In this document: positions 25,845-36,124 of the stretch, in pieces | Layout: every line of letters starts with the position of its first letter | How positions within the stretch are numbered: position 1 is the stretch's first letter | Assembly (NCBI GenBank): GCA_013388415.1 | Contig: JACADU010000169.1 | Location: forward strand, 1-62,728 | Reading direction: 5' to 3' | Length of the DNA: 62,728 nt | From: Bryobacteraceae bacterium | GTDB lineage: Bacteria; Acidobacteriota; Terriglobia; Bryobacterales; Bryobacteraceae | The notes under the pieces: model-generated | The model's input: only the letters and a program-made list of their open reading frames with translations | The model's database searches: none | Told to the model about the DNA's origin: nothing | Made by a program: the position numbers and the translations under genes

Positions 25845-27329
25845 ATGAGCGAATTCCGCAAGCTGGCGCGCCATACCTCGCATTTCTTCACCAGCCGGGT
25901 GATGCTGATGCTCATCGGCTTTGTCAGTTTCCCGCTGTTTACCAGGGTCATGTCCGTCGCCGACTATGGACTCCTCAATCTGGCGCAGCGCGTGGTCCTG
26001 TTCGTCACGGCAATCGCCAAGTTGGGCTTGCAGCAGTCGATGCTCCGGTTCGGAGGCGAGGCAGGTGAGGATCCGGCAAAGTGCCGCCGCATCTACTCGA
26101 CGTTCTTCCTGCTGGCCGCCCTGGCGTGTGTCACGATCATCCCGCTTTACGAGCTGATCGTGGGCGTAGTCTGGCGGACCGGCGGTCTGAGCGACGGGAC
26201 CGCGATGCCACTGCTGGCTGCCGGCTGCCTTGTCGTGCCGCGCGTGGCAGGCGCGCCTTTCGTGGGCATGCTGAGGCTTGAGGAAAAGACGAAGACGCTC
26301 AGCCTGCTCGAAGTCGCGCAGAGGGCGCTCAGCGTCTTGCTCGCCGCAGGCGCTCTCCTCTTCATCGCCCGCACTCCATCCATGTTTCTTCTGGCAGCGG
26401 GAATCGCCGAAGGGAGCATCCTCTTGCTGGCGTTGGGGCGCCTGGTCCCGCCCGGCCGGATCAGCTTCGGATCGTTCGACCTTCCCACCGCCAGGGATGC
26501 GCTCGCCTTCGGCGGGCCGCTGATCATCTACGAGATGCTCAGCATCCTGCTCGGAGCCATCGACCGTCCCTTCATTCAAGCGATGCTCGGCAGTGAACCG
26601 CTCGGCTACTACGCCGCCGCGTCGGGGCTGGCCGTGTTCGCGCAGGAACTGACTCAGACGCCGCTCAACCTTGCCCTTCTGCCGATCTGCCTCCGCCTCT
26701 GGCGCGAAGAGGGCTTGGAGGCCACATCGCGTTTCCTGAACCGGATTCTCATTTACGCGGCGGCCGGCATGGTGATGGTCATTCTCGTCTCCGCGGTCTG
26801 CTCGCGCGAAATCATTGTCGTGCTCGGGTCTCAAAAGTACGAGGGCGCGCACGGATTGCTTGCGCCGCTGATGCTGGCCGTGATGATGTTCGCCTCGATC
26901 ACGATCCTGAACATCGGCCCGCTGATCACCAAGAAGACGCTTGGCATGTCGTGGTATCTGTTCTGGAGCGTCGTCGTCAAGCTGGCGCTGCTCCTTCTGC
27001 TCTTGCGGCCGATGGGGCTCTATGGCGCGGTCATTTCCACCATCATGGGCTTCGGAATGATGCTGGTCTTCCTCGTTCGCGCCTCCCGCGAGTGCATCGC
27101 CATTCGCTTCCCGGCCAGCGCGGCGGCCGGCATCGCCTGCGCCGCGCTCGGGGCGGCCGCGGTTGGTTTCTCTCTTCCCGAATTGCCGCTGCCCTTGGCC
27201 ACGCTTGTCTTTCAAGGAGGAGCGGTCGTTACCGTCTACACGGGACTGGTCTGCCTGTCGGTCGCCGAGTTTCGCCCATGGCCCGCCCGGCTCATCGCGG
27301 CCGCGCGAGAGAGACTATCCGGAAAGTGA
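25845..27329 (+). CDS. Oligosaccharide flippase / polysaccharide biosynthesis (Wzx-like, MOP superfamily) protein
   Basis: FFTSRVMLMLIGFVSFPLFTRVMSVADYGLLNLAQRVVLFVTAIAKLGLQQSMLRF; 12+ TM pattern. Confidence 0.82.
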   Translation: MSEFRKLARHTSHFFTSRVMLMLIGFVSFPLFTRVMSVADYGLLNLAQRVVLFVTAIAKLGLQQSMLRFGGEAGEDPAKCRRIYSTFFLLAALACVTIIPLYELIVGVVWRTGGLSDGTAMPLLAAGCLVVPRVAGAPFVGMLRLEEKTKTLSLLEVAQRALSVLLAAGALLFIARTPSMFLLAAGIAEGSILLLALGRLVPPGRISFGSFDLPTARDALAFGGPLIIYEMLSILLGAIDRPFIQAMLGSEPLGYYAAASGLAVFAQELTQTPLNLALLPICLRLWREEGLEATSRFLNRILIYAAAGMVMVILVSAVCSREIIVVLGSQKYEGAHGLLAPLMLAVMMFASITILNIGPLITKKTLGMSWYLFWSVVVKLALLLLLLRPMGLYGAVISTIMGFGMMLVFLVRASRECIAIRFPASAAAGIACAALGAAAVGFSLPELPLPLATLVFQGGAVVTVYTGLVCLSVAEFRPWPARLIAAARERLSGK

Positions 27330-27336
27330 ACCGCGG

Positions 27337-28095
27337 ATGCTCGAAGAATTTCAGTTTCGCCTGTTGACCTCTCTCTGGCCGCGGAGCCCAGGGCGGCTGT
27401 GCGAAAGCGCCGGACCGCAGCGCGGCAAGCTGGCGCACCTGCTCGGAGCCGCTGCTCTGGAGCGCATCCGCGGCAGGACTGTTCTGGATTTCGGCTGCGG
27501 CGAGGGCTGGGAAGTGTTGGAAGCGGTCCGCGCCGGCGCCGTCCGCGCCATCGGTCTGGACCTGCGGCCCGAAATCCTCGCCCGAGCCCGGAGCCACGCC
27601 CAAGCCGCCGGACTGGCGGAGCGTTGCTCGTTCGTCACTCGATGTTCCGAGCCGGTCGACCTGATCATCAGTATCGATGCCTTCGAACATTTCGCCGACC
27701 CGGCCGGAATTCTTGCAGAGATGCATCGCCTGCTGAAGCCTGCTGGCGAAGTCCTGGTCAGCTTCGGTCCTCCTTGGAGACATCCTCTTGGCGGCCATAC
27801 ATTCAGCGTCTTCCCCTGGGCGCACCTGCTGTTCAGCGAAACCGCCCTCTGCCGGTGGCGGGCCACCTTCAAGTCCGACGGAGCACGCCGCTTCGAAGAG
27901 GTGGAAGGCGGGCTGAACCAGATGACCATCGCCCGTTTTGAGCGCCTCGTCGCGCAGAGCGGATTCGCCATCGGCAGCCTGGAGCTTGTCCCCATCCGTC
28001 CGTTGAAGCGGTTTCACTCCTCCTGGAGCCGCGAGTTCACCACCGCGCTCGTGCGTTGCCGCCTTGTCAAGCCGGCTTCTCTCGTGTCTCCGTGA
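27337..28095 (+). CDS. Class I SAM-dependent methyltransferase
   Basis: TVLDFGCGEGWEVLEAVRAGAVRAIGLDLRPEILARARSHA; DLIISIDAFEHFADPAGILAEMHRLLKPAGEVLVSFGP. Confidence 0.85.
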   Translation: MLEEFQFRLLTSLWPRSPGRLCESAGPQRGKLAHLLGAAALERIRGRTVLDFGCGEGWEVLEAVRAGAVRAIGLDLRPEILARARSHAQAAGLAERCSFVTRCSEPVDLIISIDAFEHFADPAGILAEMHRLLKPAGEVLVSFGPPWRHPLGGHTFSVFPWAHLLFSETALCRWRATFKSDGARRFEEVEGGLNQMTIARFERLVAQSGFAIGSLELVPIRPLKRFHSSWSREFTTALVRCRLVKPASLVSP

Positions 28096-29515
28096 GTTCC
28101 CGGGCTGGATCATGCCGCGGGTTCGCCCCGGGGATGACAGCGCCGCAGGAACGGATCCAGCGATGAAGCCGCTGCCGGAGCGCCGCTGCCTCGCGGCCGC
28201 GGGATGGCGCCAGATCATTGGCCTCCGCCGGATCATCGAAAAGGTCAAACATCTCCACCTTCGGCTGGGGCGTGTAGCGCAGGGCGCCGTTTTCCGGCAC
28301 GAAGTGGTCCCCAAAGTACTCGATCAGTTTGGTGCGGCCGCTCCGGATGACCGCGCACGGCGTTGCGGCCCATCGGAGGTCGTAGAGGGGCATGTACCAA
28401 AACAGATCGCGGCCGGCCATGGGCCGCCCGGCAAGCAGGCTCACTAAGCTGACACCGTCGATCGCATGATTCCTCGGCGCAACCGCGCCCGCCGCCTCCA
28501 ACATCGTCGGCATCCAGTCGGCCATGTGAACCGGCGTGTGCTCCACTCTGCCTCCCGGTGTCAGTCCCGGCCAGCGCACGATCGCTGGAACCCGGATGCC
28601 GCCCTCGTAGGCGAATCCCTTGCCGGCGCGGAACGGCGCGCTCTCGAATTCGCGGTCATTCAGATTCAGCCGCCATCCGGATTCATCGCGAACAGGAACG
28701 TGGTTGTACTGCTCGAAAATGCCGCCGTTATCGGTAGTAAAAATCACTGCGGTTCGGGAGGCTTGGCCGGTCTTGTCCAGGTGGCGCAGCAGGCGGCCGA
28801 TTTCCGCGTCCATGTGCTCCATCGAGGCGAGCGCGATCGCCTGGTTCAACCCCTTCTCAGGAAAGCCCCTTTTCCGGTACTTCTCGACAAGCTCGGGCGG
28901 CGCGGCGAGTTGCCGGTGCGTGGCGTGGTGCGAAAGATAGCAGAACCAGGGCTTCGTGGCTTCGGAGTCGATGAATTCAATGGCCCGGCTGGTGAGCCAG
29001 CGGACCGCGCGGTCGGCGGCCATCTCATCCTTGGGCAGGTCGGGCAGAGCGCGGTCGAAGCCGTAATGGGCGGCGGCGGAATCCTTCAGGAAGTTATAGT
29101 TGCCGTCCGCTCCCGTCGTGAGATGCCACTTGCCGAGGCAGGCTGTGGCGTAGCCAGCCTGGCGCAGGCCCTTGCCGAGCGTGAATGTCTCGCGCGAGAG
29201 CTGCTCCCGGTAGGCGGGTTCCGAGACTCTCGCCCAGGGCGTGCCGTACCAGGGGATGACATGCCACATTCCGTTGCGGGCCGTGTACTGTCCCGTCAGA
29301 AGCGTGGCGCGCGTGGGCGTGCACTGCGGCGTGGCGTAGGCGTTTGTGAACCTCGTCCCCTCGCGCGCCAGGCGGTCGAGGTTCGGCGTCTGAACATAGG
29401 GATTGCCATAGCAGCTCAACGCCCTTGCGGCCATGTCGTCCATCAGGATGAAAAGAAAATTCGGACGCGGCCTCCGTGGCGCGGCGAGAGAGAGAAAAGT
29501 GCGCCGGCTGATCAT
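28067..29515 (-). CDS. Sulfatase
   Basis: RPNFLFILMDDMAARALSCYGNPYVQTPNLDRLAREGTRFTNAYATPQCTPTRATLLTGQYTARNG (C-T-P-T-R active site). Confidence 0.9.
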   Translation of the reverse strand: MISRRTFLSLAAPRRPRPNFLFILMDDMAARALSCYGNPYVQTPNLDRLAREGTRFTNAYATPQCTPTRATLLTGQYTARNGMWHVIPWYGTPWARVSEPAYREQLSRETFTLGKGLRQAGYATACLGKWHLTTGADGNYNFLKDSAAAHYGFDRALPDLPKDEMAADRAVRWLTSRAIEFIDSEATKPWFCYLSHHATHRQLAAPPELVEKYRKRGFPEKGLNQAIALASMEHMDAEIGRLLRHLDKTGQASRTAVIFTTDNGGIFEQYNHVPVRDESGWRLNLNDREFESAPFRAGKGFAYEGGIRVPAIVRWPGLTPGGRVEHTPVHMADWMPTMLEAAGAVAPRNHAIDGVSLVSLLAGRPMAGRDLFWYMPLYDLRWAATPCAVIRSGRTKLIEYFGDHFVPENGALRYTPQPKVEMFDLFDDPAEANDLAPSRGREAAALRQRLHRWIRSCGAVIPGANPRHDPARELTETREKPA

Positions 29516-30114
29516 GACGTCCGGACCACCCTGCGGCCCTCGATCCTGTACTTGCCGCTCAGCACCAGCGCGATGGCCTCGGTGTAGATCCGGTGCTCTT
29601 CGGCGAGGATGCGCGCAGCCAGGCTTTCCGCCGTGTCGTCATCGAGAACGGGGACCGCCGCTTGCGCCACAATCGGCCCCGTATCCATGCCGCTGTCGAC
29701 AAAGTGCACCGTGCAGCCGGAGACCTTCACGCCGTAGTCCAGCGCCTGCTGCTGCACGTGCAACCCAGGGAAGGCGGGGAGCAGCGCGGGGTGGATGTTG
29801 AGTATCCTCTGCGGGTATGCATCCAGCAGCGGCTGGCCCACCCTCCGCATGAATCCGGCAAGCACGATCAGATCGATCCCCAGCGGCGCAAGCACATCGC
29901 GCACCCGAGCCGCGTAAGTGTCCGAATCGACGCCCTTCGACGGAACGCATCGCGCCTTGATCCCCAGGGTGGCCGCCGTTTCCAGCGCCTTCGCTTCTGG
30001 ATTGTTCGAAATGACGATCGCGATCTCCGCGTCCAACTTCCCGGCGGCGATGTTTCGGGCGATCGCCTCGAAGTTCGATCCGCGGCCGGAAACCAGAATC
30101 GCAAGCCGTCTCAT
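29512..30114 (-). CDS. purN: Phosphoribosylglycinamide formyltransferase
   Basis: MRRLAILVSGRGSNFEAIARNIAAG...LIVLAGFMRRVGQPLLDAYPQRILNIHPALLPAFPGLHVQQQALDYGVKVSGCTVHFVDSGMDTGPIVAQAAV. Confidence 0.95.
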   Translation of the reverse strand: MRRLAILVSGRGSNFEAIARNIAAGKLDAEIAIVISNNPEAKALETAATLGIKARCVPSKGVDSDTYAARVRDVLAPLGIDLIVLAGFMRRVGQPLLDAYPQRILNIHPALLPAFPGLHVQQQALDYGVKVSGCTVHFVDSGMDTGPIVAQAAVPVLDDDTAESLAARILAEEHRIYTEAIALVLSGKYRIEGRRVVRTS

Positions 30115-31157
30115 CGGTAGATCACCCTCTCCTTCTTGCCGCGCGGCTGCCGGATGGCGCGCCCGATCTCGTAATGGGGCTCCTTCATCCTGTCGAGCAG
30201 CCGGCGGGCCTTCACTGCCTTCTTCTCCGGCGCCACCAGGATCATCCCGATTCCGAGATTGAACGTCCGGCGGTAATCGTCTTCAGGGATGTTTCCGAGC
30301 CGGCGCAGCAGCTCGAAAACCGGCAACACCGGCCATGAACCCACTTTGATTTCCGCCGCAACTCCCTTAGGCAGGATGCGAGGCGTATTGTCCGAAATGC
30401 CCCCGCCGGTAATGTGCGCCGCGCCGAGCAGCAGGCCCGCCTTGGCGAGCTTCTGAATGGGCTTGAGGTAGCTGCGGTGGACCTTCAGGAGCTCATCCGC
30501 GGCCGTGCAATCCAGTTCGGGAATGAAAGTCTTTGGCTTGTAAGCGGCGATTTCGAACAGCAGTTTCCGCGCCAGCGAGTACCCGTTGGTGTGAAGCCCG
30601 TTGGAGGGCAGCCCGATCAGAACGTCTCCAGGTTTGATCATTGCCCCGGTCAGCAGTTCGTTCCGCTCCACGGCGCCGACAATGAAACCTGCCAGGTCGT
30701 ATTCGCCCGGAGCGTACATGCCCGGCATTTCGGCGGTTTCACCCCCAATGAGCGAGCAGCCGTTCTCCTCACAGGCGCGCGCCAGTCCGGTCACAACTTG
30801 AGCGGCGACTCCGGCGTCGAGTTTCCCCACCGCAAAATAGTCGAGAAAAAACAGTGGAACCGCGCCTTGAACGGCGATGTCGTTCACGCAGTGGTTGACC
30901 AGGCACGAGCCCACCGTGTCGTGCCGGCCGGTGATGAACGCGACCTTCAGCTTCGTGCCCACCCCATCGGCTGAGGAGATCAGGACAGGCCGTTTCCAGT
31001 TCCTGAGCTCGTACATCGCCCCAAATGAACCGATCCCGGTCAGGACGTTCCGGCTGAAAGTCCGCCGGGCGGCGTCCTTGATGAAATCGACCGTGCGGCC
31101 GGCCTCGTCGATGTTCACACCGGCATCTCGATAGCGAAGGGGCTTTTGCGGAGGCAT
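30111..31157 (-). CDS. purM: Phosphoribosylformylglycinamidine cyclo-ligase
   Basis: YRDAGVNIDEAGRTVDFIK...LISSADGVGTKLKVAFITGRHDTVGSCLVNHCVNDIAVQGAVPLFFLDYFAVGKLD...LIGGETAEMPGMYAPGEYDLAGFIVG. Confidence 0.96.
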   Translation of the reverse strand: MPPQKPLRYRDAGVNIDEAGRTVDFIKDAARRTFSRNVLTGIGSFGAMYELRNWKRPVLISSADGVGTKLKVAFITGRHDTVGSCLVNHCVNDIAVQGAVPLFFLDYFAVGKLDAGVAAQVVTGLARACEENGCSLIGGETAEMPGMYAPGEYDLAGFIVGAVERNELLTGAMIKPGDVLIGLPSNGLHTNGYSLARKLLFEIAAYKPKTFIPELDCTAADELLKVHRSYLKPIQKLAKAGLLLGAAHITGGGISDNTPRILPKGVAAEIKVGSWPVLPVFELLRRLGNIPEDDYRRTFNLGIGMILVAPEKKAVKARRLLDRMKEPHYEIGRAIRQPRGKKERVIYR

Positions 31158-31207
31158 AGCTCCTTTTCAGTCTAGTCTGGCCGGGGCTTAGAATAAATGG
31201 TTTCACC

Positions 31208-32620
31208 ATGTTGTTTAACTTGAGGTCCGCCGCAACCCTGTTCTGCGCTGCCGCCTTGGCGGCTCAGGCCGAAGTGCCGTCGCTGGTCGCCATCCGGGAC
31301 GCGCGAGTCGTTCCGGTCAAAGGCTCGGTGATGGAGAAAGCAACCGTGGTCATTCGGGATGGGCTCATCGCCGATGTCGGCCCTTCGGCTTCACCGCCCG
31401 CCGGAGCCTTCGTCATCGACGGAACCGGGCTCACCATCTACCCCGGCTTGATCGATGCTTACAGCACCTGGGGCATCCCGCAAGCAACGGCTGCCGCCCC
31501 AACCGCCACAGGCCGGGGCGGCGGAGGAACTCAGGCCATCCTGAGCGCCCTTCAAACCGGCCAGCAGGCTCCCCGCTCGCAGGGGCCCGAGGACAGGCCC
31601 GGCACAAACACCTGGGTGCGCGCCGCAGACCTGGTCCGCCCGTCCGACACGCGGCTCGAGGCGGCGCGCAGCTCCGGCTTCACCACCGCCATGACCTTCC
31701 CGCGCGGCGGCCTCATCGGAGGCCACGGCGCGGCGGTCAACCTGGCCGGCGCCACCGGCGGGGCCATGGTCGTCGAGCCCTCCATCGGCCTCCAGATGAC
31801 TTTCACCCCAGGCGGCTACAGCGGCTTCCCCAATACTCAAATGGGCATCCTCTCGTACTTCCGCCAGTTGTGGCTGGACGCCGCCCATTACGCCCAGGCG
31901 AAGTCGGCCTACGCCGCCAATGCCTCCGGGATCAGGCGCCCTGACTACGACCGCGCGCTCGAGCACCTCGCCGGCTATCCACGCGTCCTCCTGCCCGCTC
32001 CCAACCCCATCCAATTGGAGCGCGTCCTGAAACTGGCCGGGGATCTCAAGGCCACTCCAGTGTTCTACGGCGTCCAGGAAGGCTATCGCATGGCGCCGGT
32101 CCTGAAACAGGCCAACGCCGCCGTCATCCTGAATTCACGCTGGCCCGCGCGCGAGCGCGATTCCGATCCCGAACAGCAGGATTCTCTACGCACTCTCGAA
32201 ATGCGTGATATGGCCCCGCAATCGCCCAAGATCCTCGCTGCCGCCGGCGTTCCATTCGCGATGAGCAGCGAAGGCGCCGGCGCCCCGCGCGACATCATCC
32301 GCGCCCTCAAGAAGTCCATTGATCTCGGCCTCAGCAAGGAGGACGCTCTGAAATCGATCACCCTCACACCCGCCGAAATCTTCGGCCTGGCAGCGAAGTT
32401 GGGCTCGATCGAGCCGGGCAAGATCGCCAATCTCGCGGTCATGGACGGCGACCTGTTCGACGACCGCACGAAAGTGCGAATGCTTTTCATCGACGGCGTC
32501 AAGTATGTGCCCGCGCCGCAGGCGCCCCAGATGCCCGGAGGCCCCGGACCCGGCGGTCCTCCCGGCGGACAACGCCCCGGCAGCCAGACCGGAGAAACCG
32601 ATGAGGAGATCATCCGATGA
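31208..32620 (+). CDS. Amidohydrolase-like protein lacking the HxH metal motif
   Basis: [16 protein letters not shown] where intact relatives have [10 protein letters not shown]-terminal [34 protein letters not shown]; Gly/Pro-rich tail. Confidence 0.8.
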   Translation: MLFNLRSAATLFCAAALAAQAEVPSLVAIRDARVVPVKGSVMEKATVVIRDGLIADVGPSASPPAGAFVIDGTGLTIYPGLIDAYSTWGIPQATAAAPTATGRGGGGTQAILSALQTGQQAPRSQGPEDRPGTNTWVRAADLVRPSDTRLEAARSSGFTTAMTFPRGGLIGGHGAAVNLAGATGGAMVVEPSIGLQMTFTPGGYSGFPNTQMGILSYFRQLWLDAAHYAQAKSAYAANASGIRRPDYDRALEHLAGYPRVLLPAPNPIQLERVLKLAGDLKATPVFYGVQEGYRMAPVLKQANAAVILNSRWPARERDSDPEQQDSLRTLEMRDMAPQSPKILAAAGVPFAMSSEGAGAPRDIIRALKKSIDLGLSKEDALKSITLTPAEIFGLAAKLGSIEPGKIANLAVMDGDLFDDRTKVRMLFIDGVKYVPAPQAPQMPGGPGPGGPPGGQRPGSQTGETDEEIIR

Positions 32621-33981
32621 TCAACCGCCTCCTGTGCGTCATCGGCGCCGCTGCTTCATTCGCGGCCGCCCAGTCTTCCGTCACTGTCATCCAGAACGCC
32701 ATGATCCACACTGTGACGAAGGGGACTTTCCAGGGCTCCATCGTCGTCCGTGACGGCCGCATCGCCGATGCCGGCGAGAAGGTCATGATGCCCGGCGGCG
32801 CGAAAGTCGTCGACGCCAAGGGCCGCCATATCACCCCCGGCTTGATCGATGCCCACACCCACATCGCCGTCGACGGCGTCAACGAGGCATCGCTTTCGGT
32901 GACCGCCATGCTCGGCGTGGACGATCAGGTCAACCCCGAATCGATCTCCATCTACCGGGTCCTGGCCGGCGGCTGCACAACCTTTCATACGATGCACGGC
33001 AGCGCCAATTCCATCGGCGGCAAGAACATCGTCCTGAAATCCCGTTGGGGCAAGAGCGCCGGCGAGCTTGTTTTCAAGGAAGCTCCCCCCACGCTCAAGT
33101 TCGCGCTGGGCGAAAACCCGAAGCGCGCCGGCTCTTCCAGCAACCCCTTGGCGGCCCTCACCGGAGGCGCCCTCCGCTATCCCGGCACGCGCATGGGCGT
33201 CTAGGACGTCATCCGCGAGGCTTTCACCGAAGCGCGCCTCTACCAGGAGCGATGGAAAAAGTGGGAAGCCGGCAGGCAGGGACTGCCGCCTCGCCGTGAC
33301 CTCAGACTCGACACTCTGGTCGAAGTGCTCGAGAACAAGCGCATCCCGCACGTCCACTGCTACCGCTCCGACGAGATCCTCATGGCGATCCGGCTCCTCC
33401 AGGAATTCGGGATCAAACGCGCTACTTTCCAGCACGTTCTCGAAGGCTACAAAGTCGCCAAGGAGATCGCCGCCGCCGGTTACATGGGTTCGACTTTCAG
33501 CGACTGGTGGGCCTACAAGATGGAGGCCTTCGACGCCATCCCGTACAACGCCGCGATCATGCACAAAAAGGGCGTCGTTGTGTCGCTCAACTCCGACGAT
33601 GCCGGCGGCGGCGACCTCGGACGCCGCCTCAACCTCGAAGCGGCGAAGATCATCCGCTACGGAGGCCTGACCGAGGACGAGGCGCTCGCCATGGTGACCA
33701 TCAACCCCGCCAAACAGCTTGGCGTCGACCAGTATGTCGGCTCCATCGAGCCGGGCAAGCATGCCGACCTCGTCTTCTGGGACAAGCACCCGCTCTCCAT
33801 TCAGGCAAAAGTCGAGAAGGTCTTCATCGACGGCCAGGTCTACTTCGACCGCGATCAGGACATCGCCGAACGCGCCCAGAAGGAGGCGAAGAAAAAGGGC
33901 CTCATCGAAAAGCAGCGCGAGGAAGAAAAGCGCAATCTCCAACAGCAAATCCAGCAGCGGAGGCCGACCACCAATGACTAG
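32617..33981 (+). pseudogene. Amidohydrolase with HxH motif, interrupted by an in-frame TAG at 33202-33204 (pseudogene, readthrough or error)
   Basis: [20 protein letters not shown]...RYPGTRMGV[TAG]DVIREAFTEARLYQERWKKW...VVVSLNSDDAGGGDLGRRLNLEAAKI...GSIEPGKHADLVFWDKHPL; the same frame is open on both sides. Confidence 0.85.
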
Positions 33982-35293
33982 GCCGATTCTTCTCACCATG
34001 GCTGCCGCCGGCATCCTGGCGGCGGGCCAGGACGACTCTTTCCTGATCCGCGGCGCCACCATCCACCCGGTTTCCGGTCCGGCTGTGGAAAACGCCTCGC
34101 TGCTCGTGCTTGACGGCAAGATCGCCGAGATCGGCCTCAAGATCCAGAACAAAGCGGCCCAGGGCAAAAACAAAATCCGGATCGTCGAAGCCAAAGGCCT
34201 CCACGTCTATCCGGGCTTCATTGATTCCGGCTCTCCAGTCGGTTTGCAGGAAGTCTCCAGCGTCCGCGAGACGATCGACACCGGCGAACTGGGCATGTTC
34301 AATCCCCAACTGAAGGCCATTTCCGCCGTCAATCCGGAGTCCGAACACATCCCGGTCATTCGCGGAAACGGAACGACGATGGTGCAGATCCTGCCCGGCG
34401 TGGCCGGCGGCCAGGGGCAGACCGGCATCATCGGCGGCCAGGCGTCGATCATCCGCCTGAGCGGCTACACCTGGGAGGAGATGCTGGCTGTGCCCTACAC
34501 CGCCCTCCAGGCGGTCTGGCCCGTTCCCTCGCAGGGAGGCCGCGGCGGCTTCGACCCCTCCATGCTCGTGCCCGGAGCCCGCAGGCAGAGCAGTTTCTCT
34601 CAGGCCAACCGCGCGAAGGAGGAGAACATCCAGAAACTCACCGAGTTCATTGAGCAGGCCAGGCGCTATCAGGCAGCCAAAAAAGCCGGCCCTGTCCCGG
34701 CCGATCGTAAATTCGAGGCGATGCTGCCTGTGCTCGAAGGCGTCAAACCGCTCCTGGTCGAGGCCGCCAGGGAACGGGCCATCCGCGAAGCCGTGGAATG
34801 GTCGGAGAAGCAGAAAATCCGCATCATCCTGACGGGCGTCACCCGGCCAGGCAAGATGATCGAGGAACTCGGCAAGAAGCGGATTCCCGTCATCTTAGGC
34901 TCTCCGTACAGCATCCGCATGGAGGAAGACGATCCCTACGACGATCCCTTCACCCTCCCCGCCCGGCTGCATCAGGCGGGCGTCGAATTCGCCTTCGCCA
35001 GCTTCGGGCTTCAATTCGCCCGCAATTTGCCGTTCCAGGCAGGCCAGGCGGTCGCCTTCGGGCTGCCGTATGACGCCGCGCTGAAATCGATCACGATGAC
35101 CCCGGCCAGAATCTGGGGACTCGCGGATTCGCACGGATCCATCGAACCCGGCAAAGTGGCCGACCTGATCCTCACCGACGGCGATCCGCTCGAACCCCGC
35201 TCAAGCGTCAAGATGATGTTCATCCAGGGGCGCGAAGTCGACCTTGAATCCCGGCACACCAGGCTCTACAGGAAGTATATGGACCGGCCATAG
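33974..35293 (+). CDS. Amidohydrolase-like protein lacking the HxH metal motif
   Basis: VYPGFIDSGSPVGLQEVSS in place of PGLIDAHTH; retains C-terminal GSIEPGKVADLILTDGDPLEPRSSVKMMFIQGREV. Confidence 0.82.
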   Translation: MTRPILLTMAAAGILAAGQDDSFLIRGATIHPVSGPAVENASLLVLDGKIAEIGLKIQNKAAQGKNKIRIVEAKGLHVYPGFIDSGSPVGLQEVSSVRETIDTGELGMFNPQLKAISAVNPESEHIPVIRGNGTTMVQILPGVAGGQGQTGIIGGQASIIRLSGYTWEEMLAVPYTALQAVWPVPSQGGRGGFDPSMLVPGARRQSSFSQANRAKEENIQKLTEFIEQARRYQAAKKAGPVPADRKFEAMLPVLEGVKPLLVEAARERAIREAVEWSEKQKIRIILTGVTRPGKMIEELGKKRIPVILGSPYSIRMEEDDPYDDPFTLPARLHQAGVEFAFASFGLQFARNLPFQAGQAVAFGLPYDAALKSITMTPARIWGLADSHGSIEPGKVADLILTDGDPLEPRSSVKMMFIQGREVDLESRHTRLYRKYMDRP

Positions 35294-36051
35294 CCGGTCC
35301 TGGCAAGGACACGTGACAACGCATTTAGCAGGGCTGCATGGAGGAGTCTTTGCTGCTCTGCCCGCGAGATGGTGGCTTGATCATCGCCGAGTTGATGCCG
35401 GTAGTAGCCGAACTGCACGTGATTAGCGCCCGGAATCTCCACCCAGGTCGTGTCCTGCGGCAGAAGATGTTGATTCTCGCGCATCTTGGCGTGGCTGGCG
35501 ATGCCGTCGCAAGTGCCATAGACCTTCGTCACTGGTATCGTGAGGTGCGCCAGGCTGAAGTCGCGTGGGTGTGTGGTGCCAATCAGCACGAGACCAACGA
35601 GTCCAGCGCGGTTCTCATGCGCAAAGCGAGTTGCCAGCATGCCGCCGCGGGAGTGTCCTGCCAGAATCCAGGCGATGTCGGGTTCAGCCTTGATCAGCCC
35701 GTGGATGTTTTCGAAAAGCTCCTGCACCTGAGCCTCGGTGCATGCGCAACGCATTGGCAGGTACATCAGGTGAGCAGGATATCCGGCAGCCGCGATTCTC
35801 CTCATCAGCGGCGCATACGCAACCGGCTGCACCATGCCGCCTGGAAGAAAAATGATGCCGGCCCGCTGTTGATTCACCCGGCCCCGAAACTCCAGGCCGT
35901 GGCCGGTTGACGCCACCGCTACCTGCTGATCACCCTTGAGGACATCGTCCGGCACGTCGACCGCCTGGAACCCCACGAACATCCATGTCGTGAATGACAG
36001 TCCCAGGATGATCCATAGGGATCGAAGCCCGCGTCTGAGCTCCCGGCGCAT
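35266..36051 (-). CDS. Alpha/beta hydrolase
   Basis: AGIIFLPGGMVQPVAYAPLMRRIAAAGYPAHLMYLP and WILAGHSRGGMLATRFA (GHSRGG nucleophile elbow); N-terminal TM. Confidence 0.82.
   Translation of the reverse strand: MRRELRRGLRSLWIILGLSFTTWMFVGFQAVDVPDDVLKGDQQVAVASTGHGLEFRGRVNQQRAGIIFLPGGMVQPVAYAPLMRRIAAAGYPAHLMYLPMRCACTEAQVQELFENIHGLIKAEPDIAWILAGHSRGGMLATRFAHENRAGLVGLVLIGTTHPRDFSLAHLTIPVTKVYGTCDGIASHAKMRENQHLLPQDTTWVEIPGANHVQFGYYRHQLGDDQATISRAEQQRLLHAALLNALSRVLARTGYGRSIYFL
35281..35300. terminator. Perfect 8-bp hairpin embedded in the overlapping 3' ends of two convergent genes
   Basis: GGACCGGC-CATA-GCCGGTCC; the + strand TAG stop (35291-35293) lies at the loop/stem junction. Confidence 0.5.
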
Positions 36052-36124
36052 GTGTGCGATTGTATCGGACGCGCACTCGAATCTGTGCCGTGAGTGAAGA
36101 GTTGTTGGGGCAAACGGAAGATGG

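Noticed and set aside
25833-27215. 460-aa minus-strand ORF
   Set aside because: Charged, low-complexity translation (HHHGQHQRR, QEERRVD) antisense to the clear flippase gene.
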